Notes under the pieces: generated by a model
The model's database searches: none
The model's input: the letters and a program-made list of their open reading frames with translations, nothing else
What the model was told of the DNA's origin: nothing
Program-made: the position numbers and the translations under genes
NCBI GenBank assembly: GCA_023434365.1
Contig: JAEYSV010000018.1
Coordinates: 62,001-126,000 of the forward strand
Reading direction: 5' to 3'
DNA from: Bacillota bacterium
GTDB taxonomy: Bacteria > Bacillota > Clostridia > Lachnospirales > Lachnospiraceae
DNA length: 64,000 bases
Part shown: piece after piece, positions 38,129-46,495 of the stretch
How the letters are laid out: each line of letters starts with the position of its first letter
Position numbering within the stretch: the stretch's first letter is position 1

Positions 38129-40861
38129 ATGGAAAATAATAAGATACAAGATAGAGAAAATGGGAAAGAGAAACAAAATCTATCTATTAGAAGCAGTATA
38201 ATTCTACTTTTTCTGATTTCTCTGATTACGTCGGTAATTGTAATAGGGCTAGTTGTTTTTACAAACTGGATAAATGCTGCAAAAGAAAGGACACAAATCA
38301 TAGCTTACGATATGAACAAAGAGATTAGTGGTCAGATCAATCAAATGCTAGGTGCTCCTTATAATATTAATATGATAAATCAGAGAATAATAGGCAATAA
38401 CATCATCGATCTTCAAAATAGTCTAGAGAGAGATGCATTTTTTGCTGGAGTTCTTAAAACTCAGGGAAAAGATATCTATAGTTTTAGTTACGGGACAGAA
38501 ACAGGTGAATATTATGGTGCCCGTAGAAATGAAAATGGTTCTTTAGAAATTATGAAAAATAATAAAGCTACTTCTGGTCAAACTTGGTATTATTCTGCCA
38601 ATGATAACTTGACGGCAGGGCAAATAGTGATGAAGACGGGCACCTTTGATGTACGTACTAGAGATTGGTACAAAGTAACCAAAGAAAAAGGAAAGCCAGT
38701 TTATTCTGCTGTATACAAACATTTTGTAATGGACGATTTGACAATCTCCGCCTCCTGGCCGGTTTTTGACTTAAAAGGGAATCTGAAAGGAGTACTTGGA
38801 GCACATATGCTACTCTCGGATGTTGATGAGAATCTGAACAAGATAGTTAGTGAAAAACATGGTTTTTCGTATATCATAGAGAAGGAATCCGAAGAGCTTA
38901 TTGGGAACTCCTTTCAGGAAAAAAATTATGAAGTGCAGGCAGATGGAAAAATAAATCGAATAAATCTTACTAATGTACGAAATGAGATTATGAATTCCAT
39001 TTATGAAAAGTATAAAAGGTGTTTAGAGAATAATTTTGTTTATGAGGGTGGCAGTGAAAGATACCATGTTAATATTAATGAATATCAAAAAGAAGGATTA
39101 AGCTGGATTATCATATCGGCACTTCCAGAAGATATTTTCATGGATGAAATTGAAGAGAATATATTTACAACAGTTCTGATTGTCTTAGCTATGATGGTCA
39201 TATCGGGAACGCTATATTATAGGATTATGAAAAAAATGTTTCGACCAATTACCACTTTAATCGAATCAATGGAACGTTTTTCTTCGAAAAAGAAGCTAGA
39301 AAGAGTAGCGATAACGAGAAATGATGAGATTGGCATAATTTCGAAAATGTATAATCAGATGGCTAATCGAATGAACTATCTCGTAAATAATCTGGAGACA
39401 ATTGTTCAAGAACGTACATTAGAGTTAAAGAATACTAATGTCGAATTAATAAATGCAAAAAAAGATTTATATCTTATTCTGGATTCTACGGCAGAGGGAA
39501 TATTTGGCCTAGACACAGAGGGAAATTGTACGTTTTGTAATAATCAGTGTTTAGAATTATTAGGTTACCAGCATCAGAATGAGCTGATTGGAAAGAATAT
39601 GCATTATCAGATACATCACAGTAATCGTAGTGGGAATAGAGTACCTGTTGAGGAATGTAGAATTCTGAGTACAATTTTGAAAGGAGAAAGAATTTATTCA
39701 AATGACGAAGTTTTCTGGAGAGCTGATGGTTCATCTTTTGATGTTGAATATAATTCCTATCCACAGATAAGAGACGAGAAAGTAATTGGTGCAGTTGTTA
39801 CCTTTAATGATATTACCGAAAGGCGGAAAATCCAACAACAGATTGAGTATCTTAGTTGCCATGACTCCTTGACCGGGTTAATGAACCGGAGATGTTTTGA
39901 GAGTACGCTTGACAAATATGACGATAAGGAATATTTACCAATCTCAATAATCTTTGCAGATTTGAATGGATTAAAGTTAGTAAATGATATCTTCGGCCAT
40001 GAAGCGGGTGATTTGCTAATTAAAAAAGCAGCAGGGATATTGAGAAAGACATGTCGAAGTGTAGATGTGATTGCACGCGTAGGAGGGGATGAGTTTATCG
40101 TTTTACTTCCTAGAACAAAAGCAGAGGATGCAGAGACTATCATTGAAAGAGTCCAAACTGCGTTATCAAAAGAAGATATCAATGGAATTCGCTTAAGTAT
40201 GGCATTGGGTTACGATACTAAGACGAGTGTTTTTCAGGATATTGAGAAAACGATGGGATATGCAGAAAGTGAAATGTATAAAGAAAAATCCCGTTCGCGC
40301 AAGAATTTTGGTGTAGAGACACTTAATAAAATTATCGAATCATATCATTTAAGAAGCCCACGCGAAAAAGAACATGCTCAAAATGTAGCCAAGTTATGTT
40401 ATCAAATGGGTCAAATGTTAAATTTAACAGAAACCAAAAGTAAGAAGTTGCAAGATGCAGGGTATCTTCATGACATTGGAAAGATTGTTCTAGATGACAG
40501 GGTTTTATTACAGGATAAGAATCTGACCGGGGACGACATACAAATGATGAAAGAGCACTCTGTCATTGGCTATCGAATCCTGAATTTGTTTGATGACACC
40601 TTGAATCTGGCAGAAGCTGTGTATGCTCATCATGAAAGATGGGATGGAACAGGATATCCAAAAGGTCTTAAGGGTACTGAAATACCACTGACATCAAGGG
40701 TAATAGCGATTGCGGAAAACTTCGAGAGAAATCTGTCTCTATCAAAGGGTCCAGATAGTGAGCGACTTGAGAAGGCATTAGAGCAATTGAGGCAGGAATC
40801 TGGTAAAGTGTTTGATCCTGAGCTTGTGACATTATTTATTAAAATGGTGACAGAATCTTAG
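38129..40861 (+). CDS. Membrane receptor with PAS, GGDEF and HD-GYP domains (cyclic-di-GMP turnover)
   Basis: The 910-residue protein has membrane segments at about 24-46 and 345-365, enclosing an extracellular Cache-like sensor (RTRDWYKVTKEKGKPVYSAV). Then come a HAMP linker (about 370-425), PAS (about 445-560; STAEGIFGLDTEGNCTFCNN), GGDEF (intact GGDEF near 652, with an RSVD inhibitory site five residues before) and HD-GYP (HDIGK near 782, HHERWDGTGYP). Both the diguanylate cyclase and phosphodiesterase motifs are intact, so output may switch with the sensed signal. The Cache domain suggests a small extracellular ligand. The promoter at 38069 is weak. Confidence 0.93.
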   Translation: MENNKIQDRENGKEKQNLSIRSSIILLFLISLITSVIVIGLVVFTNWINAAKERTQIIAYDMNKEISGQINQMLGAPYNINMINQRIIGNNIIDLQNSLERDAFFAGVLKTQGKDIYSFSYGTETGEYYGARRNENGSLEIMKNNKATSGQTWYYSANDNLTAGQIVMKTGTFDVRTRDWYKVTKEKGKPVYSAVYKHFVMDDLTISASWPVFDLKGNLKGVLGAHMLLSDVDENLNKIVSEKHGFSYIIEKESEELIGNSFQEKNYEVQADGKINRINLTNVRNEIMNSIYEKYKRCLENNFVYEGGSERYHVNINEYQKEGLSWIIISALPEDIFMDEIEENIFTTVLIVLAMMVISGTLYYRIMKKMFRPITTLIESMERFSSKKKLERVAITRNDEIGIISKMYNQMANRMNYLVNNLETIVQERTLELKNTNVELINAKKDLYLILDSTAEGIFGLDTEGNCTFCNNQCLELLGYQHQNELIGKNMHYQIHHSNRSGNRVPVEECRILSTILKGERIYSNDEVFWRADGSSFDVEYNSYPQIRDEKVIGAVVTFNDITERRKIQQQIEYLSCHDSLTGLMNRRCFESTLDKYDDKEYLPISIIFADLNGLKLVNDIFGHEAGDLLIKKAAGILRKTCRSVDVIARVGGDEFIVLLPRTKAEDAETIIERVQTALSKEDINGIRLSMALGYDTKTSVFQDIEKTMGYAESEMYKEKSRSRKNFGVETLNKIIESYHLRSPREKEHAQNVAKLCYQMGQMLNLTETKSKKLQDAGYLHDIGKIVLDDRVLLQDKNLTGDDIQMMKEHSVIGYRILNLFDDTLNLAEAVYAHHERWDGTGYPKGLKGTEIPLTSRVIAIAENFERNLSLSKGPDSERLEKALEQLRQESGKVFDPELVTLFIKMVTES

Positions 40862-40963
40862 CAATAACTGAATATATTTTACTCATTTCTTATGATATCA
40901 TGATAGCGTACAACAAAAAGAAGAGATATGGTCTTAATATTGAGATGAAGAAAGGATAGGAAT

Positions 40964-42139
40964 ATGGATAATTTTACTTTTTATTCACCAACTTATTTTG
41001 CTTTTGGTAAAGATACAGAGAATGAAACTGGCAAATATATAAAACGTTTTCAGGGAACAAAGGTGTTGTTACATTATGGCGGAGGTTCTGTAGTTCGTTC
41101 TGGATTGCTAGACAGGGTAAAAGATTCACTCCATAGAGAAAATATTGATTTTGTGGAACTTGGTGGAGTGAAACCAAACCCTAGAAGTGGGCTTGTATAT
41201 GAAGGAATTGATTTGTGTAAGAAAGAAAACGTAGATTTTGTTCTTGCAATTGGAGGCGGAAGTGCGATTGATTCTGCGAAAGCAATTGCAGCAGGTGCTA
41301 TTTATGAGGGAGATTTTTGGGACTTTTATCAAGGAAAAAGTGTAACTGACGCACTCCCAATTGGAACTATTTTAACAATTGCAGCAGCAGGAAGTGAAGG
41401 TTCACCTGATTCCGTTATTACTAATGAAGAGGGAATGTATAAAAGAGGGGCTTCTGGAGAAGCATTTCGTCCAAAATTCTCTATTTTAAATCCGGAATTG
41501 ACACAAACTTTACCAGCATATCAAACTGCATGTGGTATTACGGATATTATGGCGCATTTGTTTGAGCGTTATATGACGAATACCGAAGAGGTGGAAGTAA
41601 CTGACCGAATGATTGAAGGATTACTATTAACTATGGTTCACGAAGGACCAAGAGTAATCGCCAATCCAAATAATTATCAGGCACGCGCGAATATTATGTG
41701 GGCTGGAATGATGGCGCACAATAATTCCTGTGGCGTAGGAAGAAGTCAGGACTGGGCGAGTCATGATATCGAGCATGAATTATCTGCTCAATACGATTGT
41801 GCTCATGGAGCAGGCCTTGCAGTTGTTATGCCGGCGGTGATGACTTACAATATGAAACATAATGTTATGCGTTTTGCGCAGGCTGCGGTAAGAATTTGGG
41901 GTTGCCAGATGGATTTTGCAAATCCAGAAAATACAGCAAAAGAAGGAATTCAAGCATTCCGCAATTACCTAAAAGGGATTGGAATGCCATCTAATTTTGA
42001 AGAATTAGGAGCAAAAGAAGCAGATATTGAAGAAATGGCACAGAGAGCAACATATGGTGATGTCAGATCAGGCAATCTAGGTGGCTTTGTAAGCTTAAAC
42101 AAAGAGGATGTTATTAATATTTATCGTTTAATGATCTAG
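40964..42139 (+). CDS. Iron-containing alcohol dehydrogenase (butanol-dehydrogenase-like)
   Basis: A 391-residue group III alcohol dehydrogenase. The NAD(P) loop GGGSAIDSAKAIAAG, the iron-ligand region with DIMAHLFERYM and SHDIEHELSAQYDCAHGAGL, and the N-terminal SPTYFAFGKDTE match clostridial BdhA/YqhD-type enzymes. These reduce aldehydes such as butyraldehyde or acetaldehyde to alcohols with NAD(P)H. It has its own leader with GAAAGGATAG before the ATG and a terminator at 42186, so it is a single-gene unit. The in vivo aldehyde is unknown. Confidence 0.93.
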   Translation: MDNFTFYSPTYFAFGKDTENETGKYIKRFQGTKVLLHYGGGSVVRSGLLDRVKDSLHRENIDFVELGGVKPNPRSGLVYEGIDLCKKENVDFVLAIGGGSAIDSAKAIAAGAIYEGDFWDFYQGKSVTDALPIGTILTIAAAGSEGSPDSVITNEEGMYKRGASGEAFRPKFSILNPELTQTLPAYQTACGITDIMAHLFERYMTNTEEVEVTDRMIEGLLLTMVHEGPRVIANPNNYQARANIMWAGMMAHNNSCGVGRSQDWASHDIEHELSAQYDCAHGAGLAVVMPAVMTYNMKHNVMRFAQAAVRIWGCQMDFANPENTAKEGIQAFRNYLKGIGMPSNFEELGAKEADIEEMAQRATYGDVRSGNLGGFVSLNKEDVINIYRLMI

Positions 42140-42185
42140 TTGCTTCTTAAGCAAGAATAAACTTTAATAGTTTAAGATAGAATAA

Positions 42186-42247
42186 ATAGTTGATATTGCA
42201 ACTTTAAACCGTTATAATAAAATGGTTGCAGTATCAACTATTTTTTG
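42186..42247 (+). terminator. Intrinsic terminator after the alcohol dehydrogenase gene
   Basis: AATAGTTGATATTGCAAC (from 42186) pairs imperfectly with GTTGCAGTATCAACTATT (to about 42242), and TTTTTTG follows. Confidence 0.82.
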
Positions 42248-42277
42248 TGTTTTTATTCTTTGAGGAGTATTCAACGT

Positions 42278-42319
42278 AATAATTCAGATAATTCATTGAA
42301 ATAACTCAGATAATTCATT
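42278..42319. repeat. Direct repeat upstream of the MarR gene (putative operator)
   Basis: AATAATTCAGATAATTCATT (42278-42297) and AATAACTCAGATAATTCATT (42300-42319) differ at one base and have a 22-base period, two turns of the helix. They end 33 bases before the marR start codon, a good place for autoregulation of the MarR-MATE pair. Confidence 0.65.
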
Positions 42320-42352
42320 AGATGTATTAGGAAAAGGAAGTGAAGCAATAAT

Positions 42353-42787
42353 ATGGATAAGCGTACAGGTAGGTTAATATCGATTCTTTATCGAAAAAGC
42401 CAGATGTATATAGCTCAGGAGTTAAAACAATATCATGTATCATCATCGGAGTATCCAGTACTAATAAGCTTGTCTCGCGAAGATGGAGTAACACAGGAGA
42501 GTCTGGCAGATCATTTATCCCTTGATAAATCAGCGGTTGCGCGAATTATTCAATCTTTGATTGTGAAAGGTTTTGTAAAGAAGCAAAAAGATGAAAATGA
42601 TCATCGATGTAATAGAGTCTATTTGACTACGGAAGGTTTGTGTCTTAAGGATCCAATAGAACGGGCGCTAAATGATTGGAATCAGATATTAATGAGTAAT
42701 AAAAACAAAGAAGAACAAGAGCTAATTTATGAACTTCTTGAAGGTATGGTTGAGAACGTAATGGATGCATATGTAGACAGAAAGTAA
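42353..42787 (+). CDS. MarR-family transcriptional regulator
   Basis: A 144-residue winged-helix protein. The dimer helices flank a central DNA-binding part: SSEYPVLISLSREDGVTQES, LADHLSLDKSAVARIIQSL, and the wing KKQKDENDHRCNRVYLT with the usual D-x-R region. MarR repressors release DNA on binding phenolic or drug-like ligands, or by cysteine oxidation. The MATE gene starts 32 bases downstream, so this regulator probably controls an efflux operon, and the repeat at 42278 may be its site. Confidence 0.93.
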   Translation: MDKRTGRLISILYRKSQMYIAQELKQYHVSSSEYPVLISLSREDGVTQESLADHLSLDKSAVARIIQSLIVKGFVKKQKDENDHRCNRVYLTTEGLCLKDPIERALNDWNQILMSNKNKEEQELIYELLEGMVENVMDAYVDRK

Positions 42788-42819
42788 CAAAGAGAAGATA
42801 TTTTTATAGGAGACTAAGG

Positions 42820-44184
42820 ATGGAAGAGAGCATAAAGAATAATCCACTGGGAACAAAACCAGTGAATCAATTATTAAGACAATTTGCAGTGCCTAGTATT
42901 ATTGCAATGCTAGTGAGTGCTTTGTATAATATAGTAGACCAGTTTTTTATTGGAAACAGTGTTGGAGAACTTGGCAATGCAGCCACTAATATAGCGTTCC
43001 CACTATCAATTTCCTGTGTTGCGATTGCATTATTATTTGGAATTGGTGGTGCCTCTTCTTTTAACCTGGCAATAGGGCAGGGTGAGAAAGAAGAAGCAGT
43101 GTATTACATTGGCAATTCTGCTGTTATGCTATTTGCATTAGGAACGGTGTTGTTCCTAATTACACAACTATTTTTAACACCAATGTTAAAATTTTTTGGT
43201 TCCCCAGATAACGTGCTGGATTATGCCAGAACCTACACGCGAATTACATCGTTTGGATTTCCATTTTTAATTCTGGCAACGGGGGGAGGTCATCTGATTC
43301 GTGCAGATGGAAGCCCCAAATTCACAATGATTTGTAATCTGACTGGTGCCGCAATCAATACGGTACTGGATTACCTTTTTGTATTTGTATTGGGTTATGG
43401 AATGGCAGGTGCGGCTTATGCAACCATTATCGGACAGTTTGTATCAGGAATGATTGCATTTTCTTATTTAAGAAAGTACAAGACTGTTAGAATTAGAAAG
43501 AAACATTTGAAAATCCATAGAAAGTATCTACTACGCATTACTTCACTTGGAGCAGCTCCATGTAGTAACCAGTTAGCAATGATGGTAGTACAGATTGTAA
43601 TGAATAAAATACTGACCCATTACGGTGCCTTGTCTGCCTATGGAGCTGCCATACCATTGGCATGTGCCGGTATAATAAGTAAAGTGAATCAGTTGTATTT
43701 TTCATTTGTAATTGGTATATCTCAAGGGCTACAGCCAATTGTTGGATTTAACTATGGGGCAGGTAATTATAAACGTGTGAAGGATGCGTATAAACGAGCA
43801 ATTACCTACGGCTTTGTTATCTCATTAACTGCGTTTGTATTATTTCAGCTATTTCCACGCAGAATCATCTCGATATTTGGGAATGGGACGGAAGAGTATT
43901 TCAGATTTGCTGAGAATTATTTTAGAATCTTTTTACTATTTACCTTCATAAACTTTTTACAACCGATTACTTCTAACTTCTTTACTGCAATTGGAAAACC
44001 TAAAAAGGGTATATTCTTATCTTTAACTAGGCAGATTCTATTCTTATTACCATTAATTATCATTTTGCCATACGTTCTTGGCATTGATGGCGTATTATAT
44101 GGTGGTCCAATTGCCGACTTTAGTGCGGGTCTGGTAACAGCTATTTTAATTATTAAGGAGCTTAGGAATCACCAATATCATTAA
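42820..44184 (+). CDS. MATE-family multidrug/Na+ antiporter
   Basis: The 454-residue protein has about 12 membrane segments. Family features: LLRQFAVPSIIAMLVSALYN at the start, IVDQFFIGN, GIGGASSFNLAIGQG, and the internal repeat GISQGLQPIVGFNYGAGNYKRV. It exports organic cations or drugs in exchange for Na+ or H+ and resembles the MepA/NorM-like group common in Clostridia. Located 32 bases after marR with AGGAG before the ATG; the metallophosphoesterase follows 25 bases later. Confidence 0.93.
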   Translation: MEESIKNNPLGTKPVNQLLRQFAVPSIIAMLVSALYNIVDQFFIGNSVGELGNAATNIAFPLSISCVAIALLFGIGGASSFNLAIGQGEKEEAVYYIGNSAVMLFALGTVLFLITQLFLTPMLKFFGSPDNVLDYARTYTRITSFGFPFLILATGGGHLIRADGSPKFTMICNLTGAAINTVLDYLFVFVLGYGMAGAAYATIIGQFVSGMIAFSYLRKYKTVRIRKKHLKIHRKYLLRITSLGAAPCSNQLAMMVVQIVMNKILTHYGALSAYGAAIPLACAGIISKVNQLYFSFVIGISQGLQPIVGFNYGAGNYKRVKDAYKRAITYGFVISLTAFVLFQLFPRRIISIFGNGTEEYFRFAENYFRIFLLFTFINFLQPITSNFFTAIGKPKKGIFLSLTRQILFLLPLIIILPYVLGIDGVLYGGPIADFSAGLVTAILIIKELRNHQYH

Positions 44185-44209
44185 TAAGCCAAATCATAGG
44201 AGGTATCCA

Positions 44210-45340
44210 ATGAGTTTATTAGCTTTTTACAGTTTACCCATTTTGCTAATCTTGATAGGAAGTGTATATCTTGTCTTTCGTCTCAAAAAAGTATTATTCG
44301 GTTCTTGGTCGAAAAAACAATGGCTGCCTTGGGTGGTATCCATTACGTTATCGGCTGGGTTATTTTATATGGCAAGAAATATGTTATCATTCCAAACGTA
44401 TCTAGTAGGATTACTAATTATCTGTTTTCTTATTACAGATGTATTGCGATTTATAGCAAAAAGATTCGTCAAATCAGAAAAGTGGTTTCGTATTGCAAAA
44501 CGTATATATGCCAGAGGAGCTTTTGCGTTTCTTTTAATGGCTGTCATCCTATTGTATGGATACATTAATATTCGTAGCGTAAAAATCACAGAATATAACA
44601 TCGAGGCAAAGAAGTTTACGCAGGGGCAAAATCTAAAAGTTGGATTGATTTCAGATATTCACCTTGGGACCACAATGAATGCTGAGGAACTTGATAAACA
44701 TATGGACAGACTGAAAGATAAGTCTTTAGATATGCTAATATTAGCTGGCGATATTTTTGATGAAAGTACAAAAAAAGAGGAAATGATAAAGGCGTGTGAG
44801 ATACTAGGTTCTGTAAAAACAACCTATGGAAGTTACTATGTATACGGTAACCATGATCTGTTAACTCATGGAAGAAATGCTGAGATTACAAGTACAGAAA
44901 TAGCAAATCATCTTACGAACAATGGTATCACAGTGCTTAGAGAAAATACGACATTAGTTGCAGATTCTTTTTACTTAATAGGAAGAACAGATGCCTGGCA
45001 TGCAAGGCAAACTGGAAGAAAATCAATTGAAGAATTAGTAAGCAAACTGGATTCGTCAAAATATATGATTTTAATTGACCATCAGCCGCTGGAGTTTAAA
45101 AAAGCAGCTTCGCTTGGAATTGACCTACACTTATCCGGTCATACTCATGGAGGTCAGATATGGTTTTTAGGGGTGCTTAATGAATTGACAGGTCGGACGG
45201 AGCTTAATTATGGACTTCGTGAAGATGGAGCGTATCGCGCCATTGTATCTTCAGGGATGGGTGGATGGAAATATCCACAGAGAATTCTTAGTCGTTCAGA
45301 AATGGTAATCCTTAATATAGGGCCAGAAAGAGTAAACTAA
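44210..45340 (+). CDS. Membrane-anchored metallophosphoesterase
   Basis: The 376-residue protein has four hydrophobic segments in the first 130 residues, then a calcineurin-like phosphoesterase domain with all metal motifs: LISDIHLGT, LAGDIFDE, YVYGNHDLLTHG, LIDHQPLE and LSGHTHGGQIW. It resembles the YaeI/YkuE group, some of which act on lipid A precursors or nucleotides; the substrate here is unknown. The short 25-base gap from the MATE gene suggests shared transcription. A terminator follows at 45361. Confidence 0.9.
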   Translation: MSLLAFYSLPILLILIGSVYLVFRLKKVLFGSWSKKQWLPWVVSITLSAGLFYMARNMLSFQTYLVGLLIICFLITDVLRFIAKRFVKSEKWFRIAKRIYARGAFAFLLMAVILLYGYINIRSVKITEYNIEAKKFTQGQNLKVGLISDIHLGTTMNAEELDKHMDRLKDKSLDMLILAGDIFDESTKKEEMIKACEILGSVKTTYGSYYVYGNHDLLTHGRNAEITSTEIANHLTNNGITVLRENTTLVADSFYLIGRTDAWHARQTGRKSIEELVSKLDSSKYMILIDHQPLEFKKAASLGIDLHLSGHTHGGQIWFLGVLNELTGRTELNYGLREDGAYRAIVSSGMGGWKYPQRILSRSEMVILNIGPERVN

Positions 45341-45360
45341 ATAATATAATAATAATGAAG

Positions 45361-45405
45361 TAAAAAAGATGTGAGTGTCATAATCGGGCACTCACATCTT
45401 TTTTA
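45361..45405. terminator. Bidirectional intrinsic terminator
   Basis: AAAAAAGATGTGAGTG (45362-45377) pairs with CACTCACATCTTTTTT (45389-45404). It overlaps the last codons of the convergent DtxR-like gene, so one structure ends both transcripts. Confidence 0.9.
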
Positions 45406-45757
45406 CATACTTTTTAATTGCTTCAAAACTTTCGCTACTAAGTACATGTTCCATCCGGCAGGCATCTTCTGCGGCGATTTGGGCATCGACACCTAGGCTA
45501 GTTAACCAACTTGAGAGTACAGTATGTCGTTCATTTATCATATCAGCAATTTTTTTCCCGGATTCAGTTAAGGAGATAAAGCCAGCATCCGAAACGGTGA
45601 TATACCCATTTTCTCTAAGGTTTTTCATTGCAACACTGACACTTGATTTTTTAAAGCCTAATTCAACCGATACATCAATGGAACGAACCACAGGAAGTCG
45701 TTTACTTAGATTCAATATTGTTTCTAGATAATTTTCAGCAGATTCATTAATATGCAT
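45392..45757 (-). CDS. DtxR/MntR-family metal-dependent repressor
   Basis: A 121-residue protein with the N-terminal winged helix (ESAENYLETILNLSKRLPVV; VSVELGFKKSSVSVAMKNL) and the metal-binding dimerisation part (GKKIADMINERHTVL, EDACRMEHVLS), the latter supplying His, Glu and Cys ligands. There is no C-terminal SH3-like domain, as in MntR. It represses metal uptake when Fe2+ or Mn2+ is bound. It is divergent from the feo operon, whose promoter carries two inverted repeats that suit such a regulator. Its own promoter is at 45802-45830. Confidence 0.92.
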   Translation of the reverse strand: MHINESAENYLETILNLSKRLPVVRSIDVSVELGFKKSSVSVAMKNLRENGYITVSDAGFISLTESGKKIADMINERHTVLSSWLTSLGVDAQIAAEDACRMEHVLSSESFEAIKKYVKKM

Positions 45758-45801
45758 ATCCTGCCCCTCATTTCTTACTATTCTTACAACTCTTAACTAT
45801 C

Positions 45802-45830
45802 AGTATAGCATATCGCCTCATCCTTGGCAA
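45802..45830 (-). promoter_or_regulatory. Promoter of the DtxR-like gene
   Basis: On the minus strand TTGCCA (45830-45825) and TATACT (45807-45802) are 17 bases apart. Confidence 0.7.
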
Positions 45831-45908
45831 ATCAATCAGTGCCTTTTTAGATATTATGGCCATGATTTGCATGGTTCAAGCAATGGGTAGGATCTTTTTA
45901 AGAAAAAA

Positions 45909-45995
45909 GGTTAGAAAAAACTAAAAATAGTTATTGACAACAAACAATGGTTAGAATATACTAACTATAAAGAAATGATATTGATTCTCATTTAG
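45909..45995 (+). promoter_or_regulatory. feo promoter with two DtxR-like sites and a Fur-like box
   Basis: TTGACA (45934-45939) and TATACT (45957-45962) have a 17-base spacer. Two related repeats, GGTTAG-AAAAAA-CTAAAA (45909-45926) and GGTTAG-AATATA-CTAACT (45949-45966), lie 40 bases apart; the second covers the -10. GATATTGATTCTCATTTAG (45977-45995) matches the 19-base Fur box at 13 positions and lies at the start of the transcript. Iron-dependent repression by two regulators is implied but not shown. Confidence 0.72.
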
Positions 45996-46021
45996 ATTCA
46001 TATAGAAAGGGGATTGGTTGT

Positions 46022-46231
46022 ATGCCTTTAAGTATGGCTCAAGCTGGTGTTGCCAATGTGATTAAAAAAGTTGGCGGTAAGGATGAAGTAAAGAGGTTTT
46101 TAGAGAGTTTAGGATTTGTGACTGGAGGAATGGTCACTGTGGTTTCTGAAATGGGTGGCAATATGATTGTGAATGTCAAAGAATCCAGAGTTGCAATTAA
46201 TAAAGATATGGCCAATAAAATCATGGTTTAG
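46022..46231 (+). CDS. feoA: FeoA-like protein, first copy
   Basis: A 69-residue SH3-like FeoA protein (LSMAQAGVANVIKKVGGKDE, LESLGFVTGGMVTVVSEMGG, ESRVAINKDMANKI). FeoA is a small cytosolic partner of the Fe2+ transporter FeoB. AAAGGGG precedes the ATG. It has a slightly atypical first half compared with the second copy 32 bases downstream. Two FeoA proteins before FeoB are common in Clostridia and may form a mixed complex. Confidence 0.92.
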   Translation: MPLSMAQAGVANVIKKVGGKDEVKRFLESLGFVTGGMVTVVSEMGGNMIVNVKESRVAINKDMANKIMV

Positions 46232-46263
46232 ATATTGTTTGATATTAGGAGGCAGGAGTTAGT

Positions 46264-46485
46264 ATGAAGACATTAAAAGAGGTTCCGATAGGAACAACGG
46301 TTACCGTAACCAAGCTAAGTGGTGTTGGACCGATAAAACGCCGTATTATGGATATGGGAATTACTAAGGGAGCTGAAATTACAATACGCAAAGTTGCACC
46401 ACTTGGAGACCCAATAGAAGTAACAGTAAGAGGATATGAATTGTCGCTGCGAAAAGCAGATGCACAGATGATAGAAGTAGAGTAG
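46264..46485 (+). CDS. feoA: FeoA-like protein, second copy
   Basis: A 73-residue canonical FeoA: TLKEVPIGTTVTVTKLSGVG, then RRIMDMGITKGAEITIRKVA, and GYELSLRKADAQMIEVE. It follows the first copy behind AGGAGGCAGG and is 10 bases before feoB. The closeness to FeoB and better match to the family make it the more likely regulator of FeoB's G-domain. Confidence 0.94.
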   Translation: MKTLKEVPIGTTVTVTKLSGVGPIKRRIMDMGITKGAEITIRKVAPLGDPIEVTVRGYELSLRKADAQMIEVE

Positions 46486-46495
46486 AGAGAAGAGG

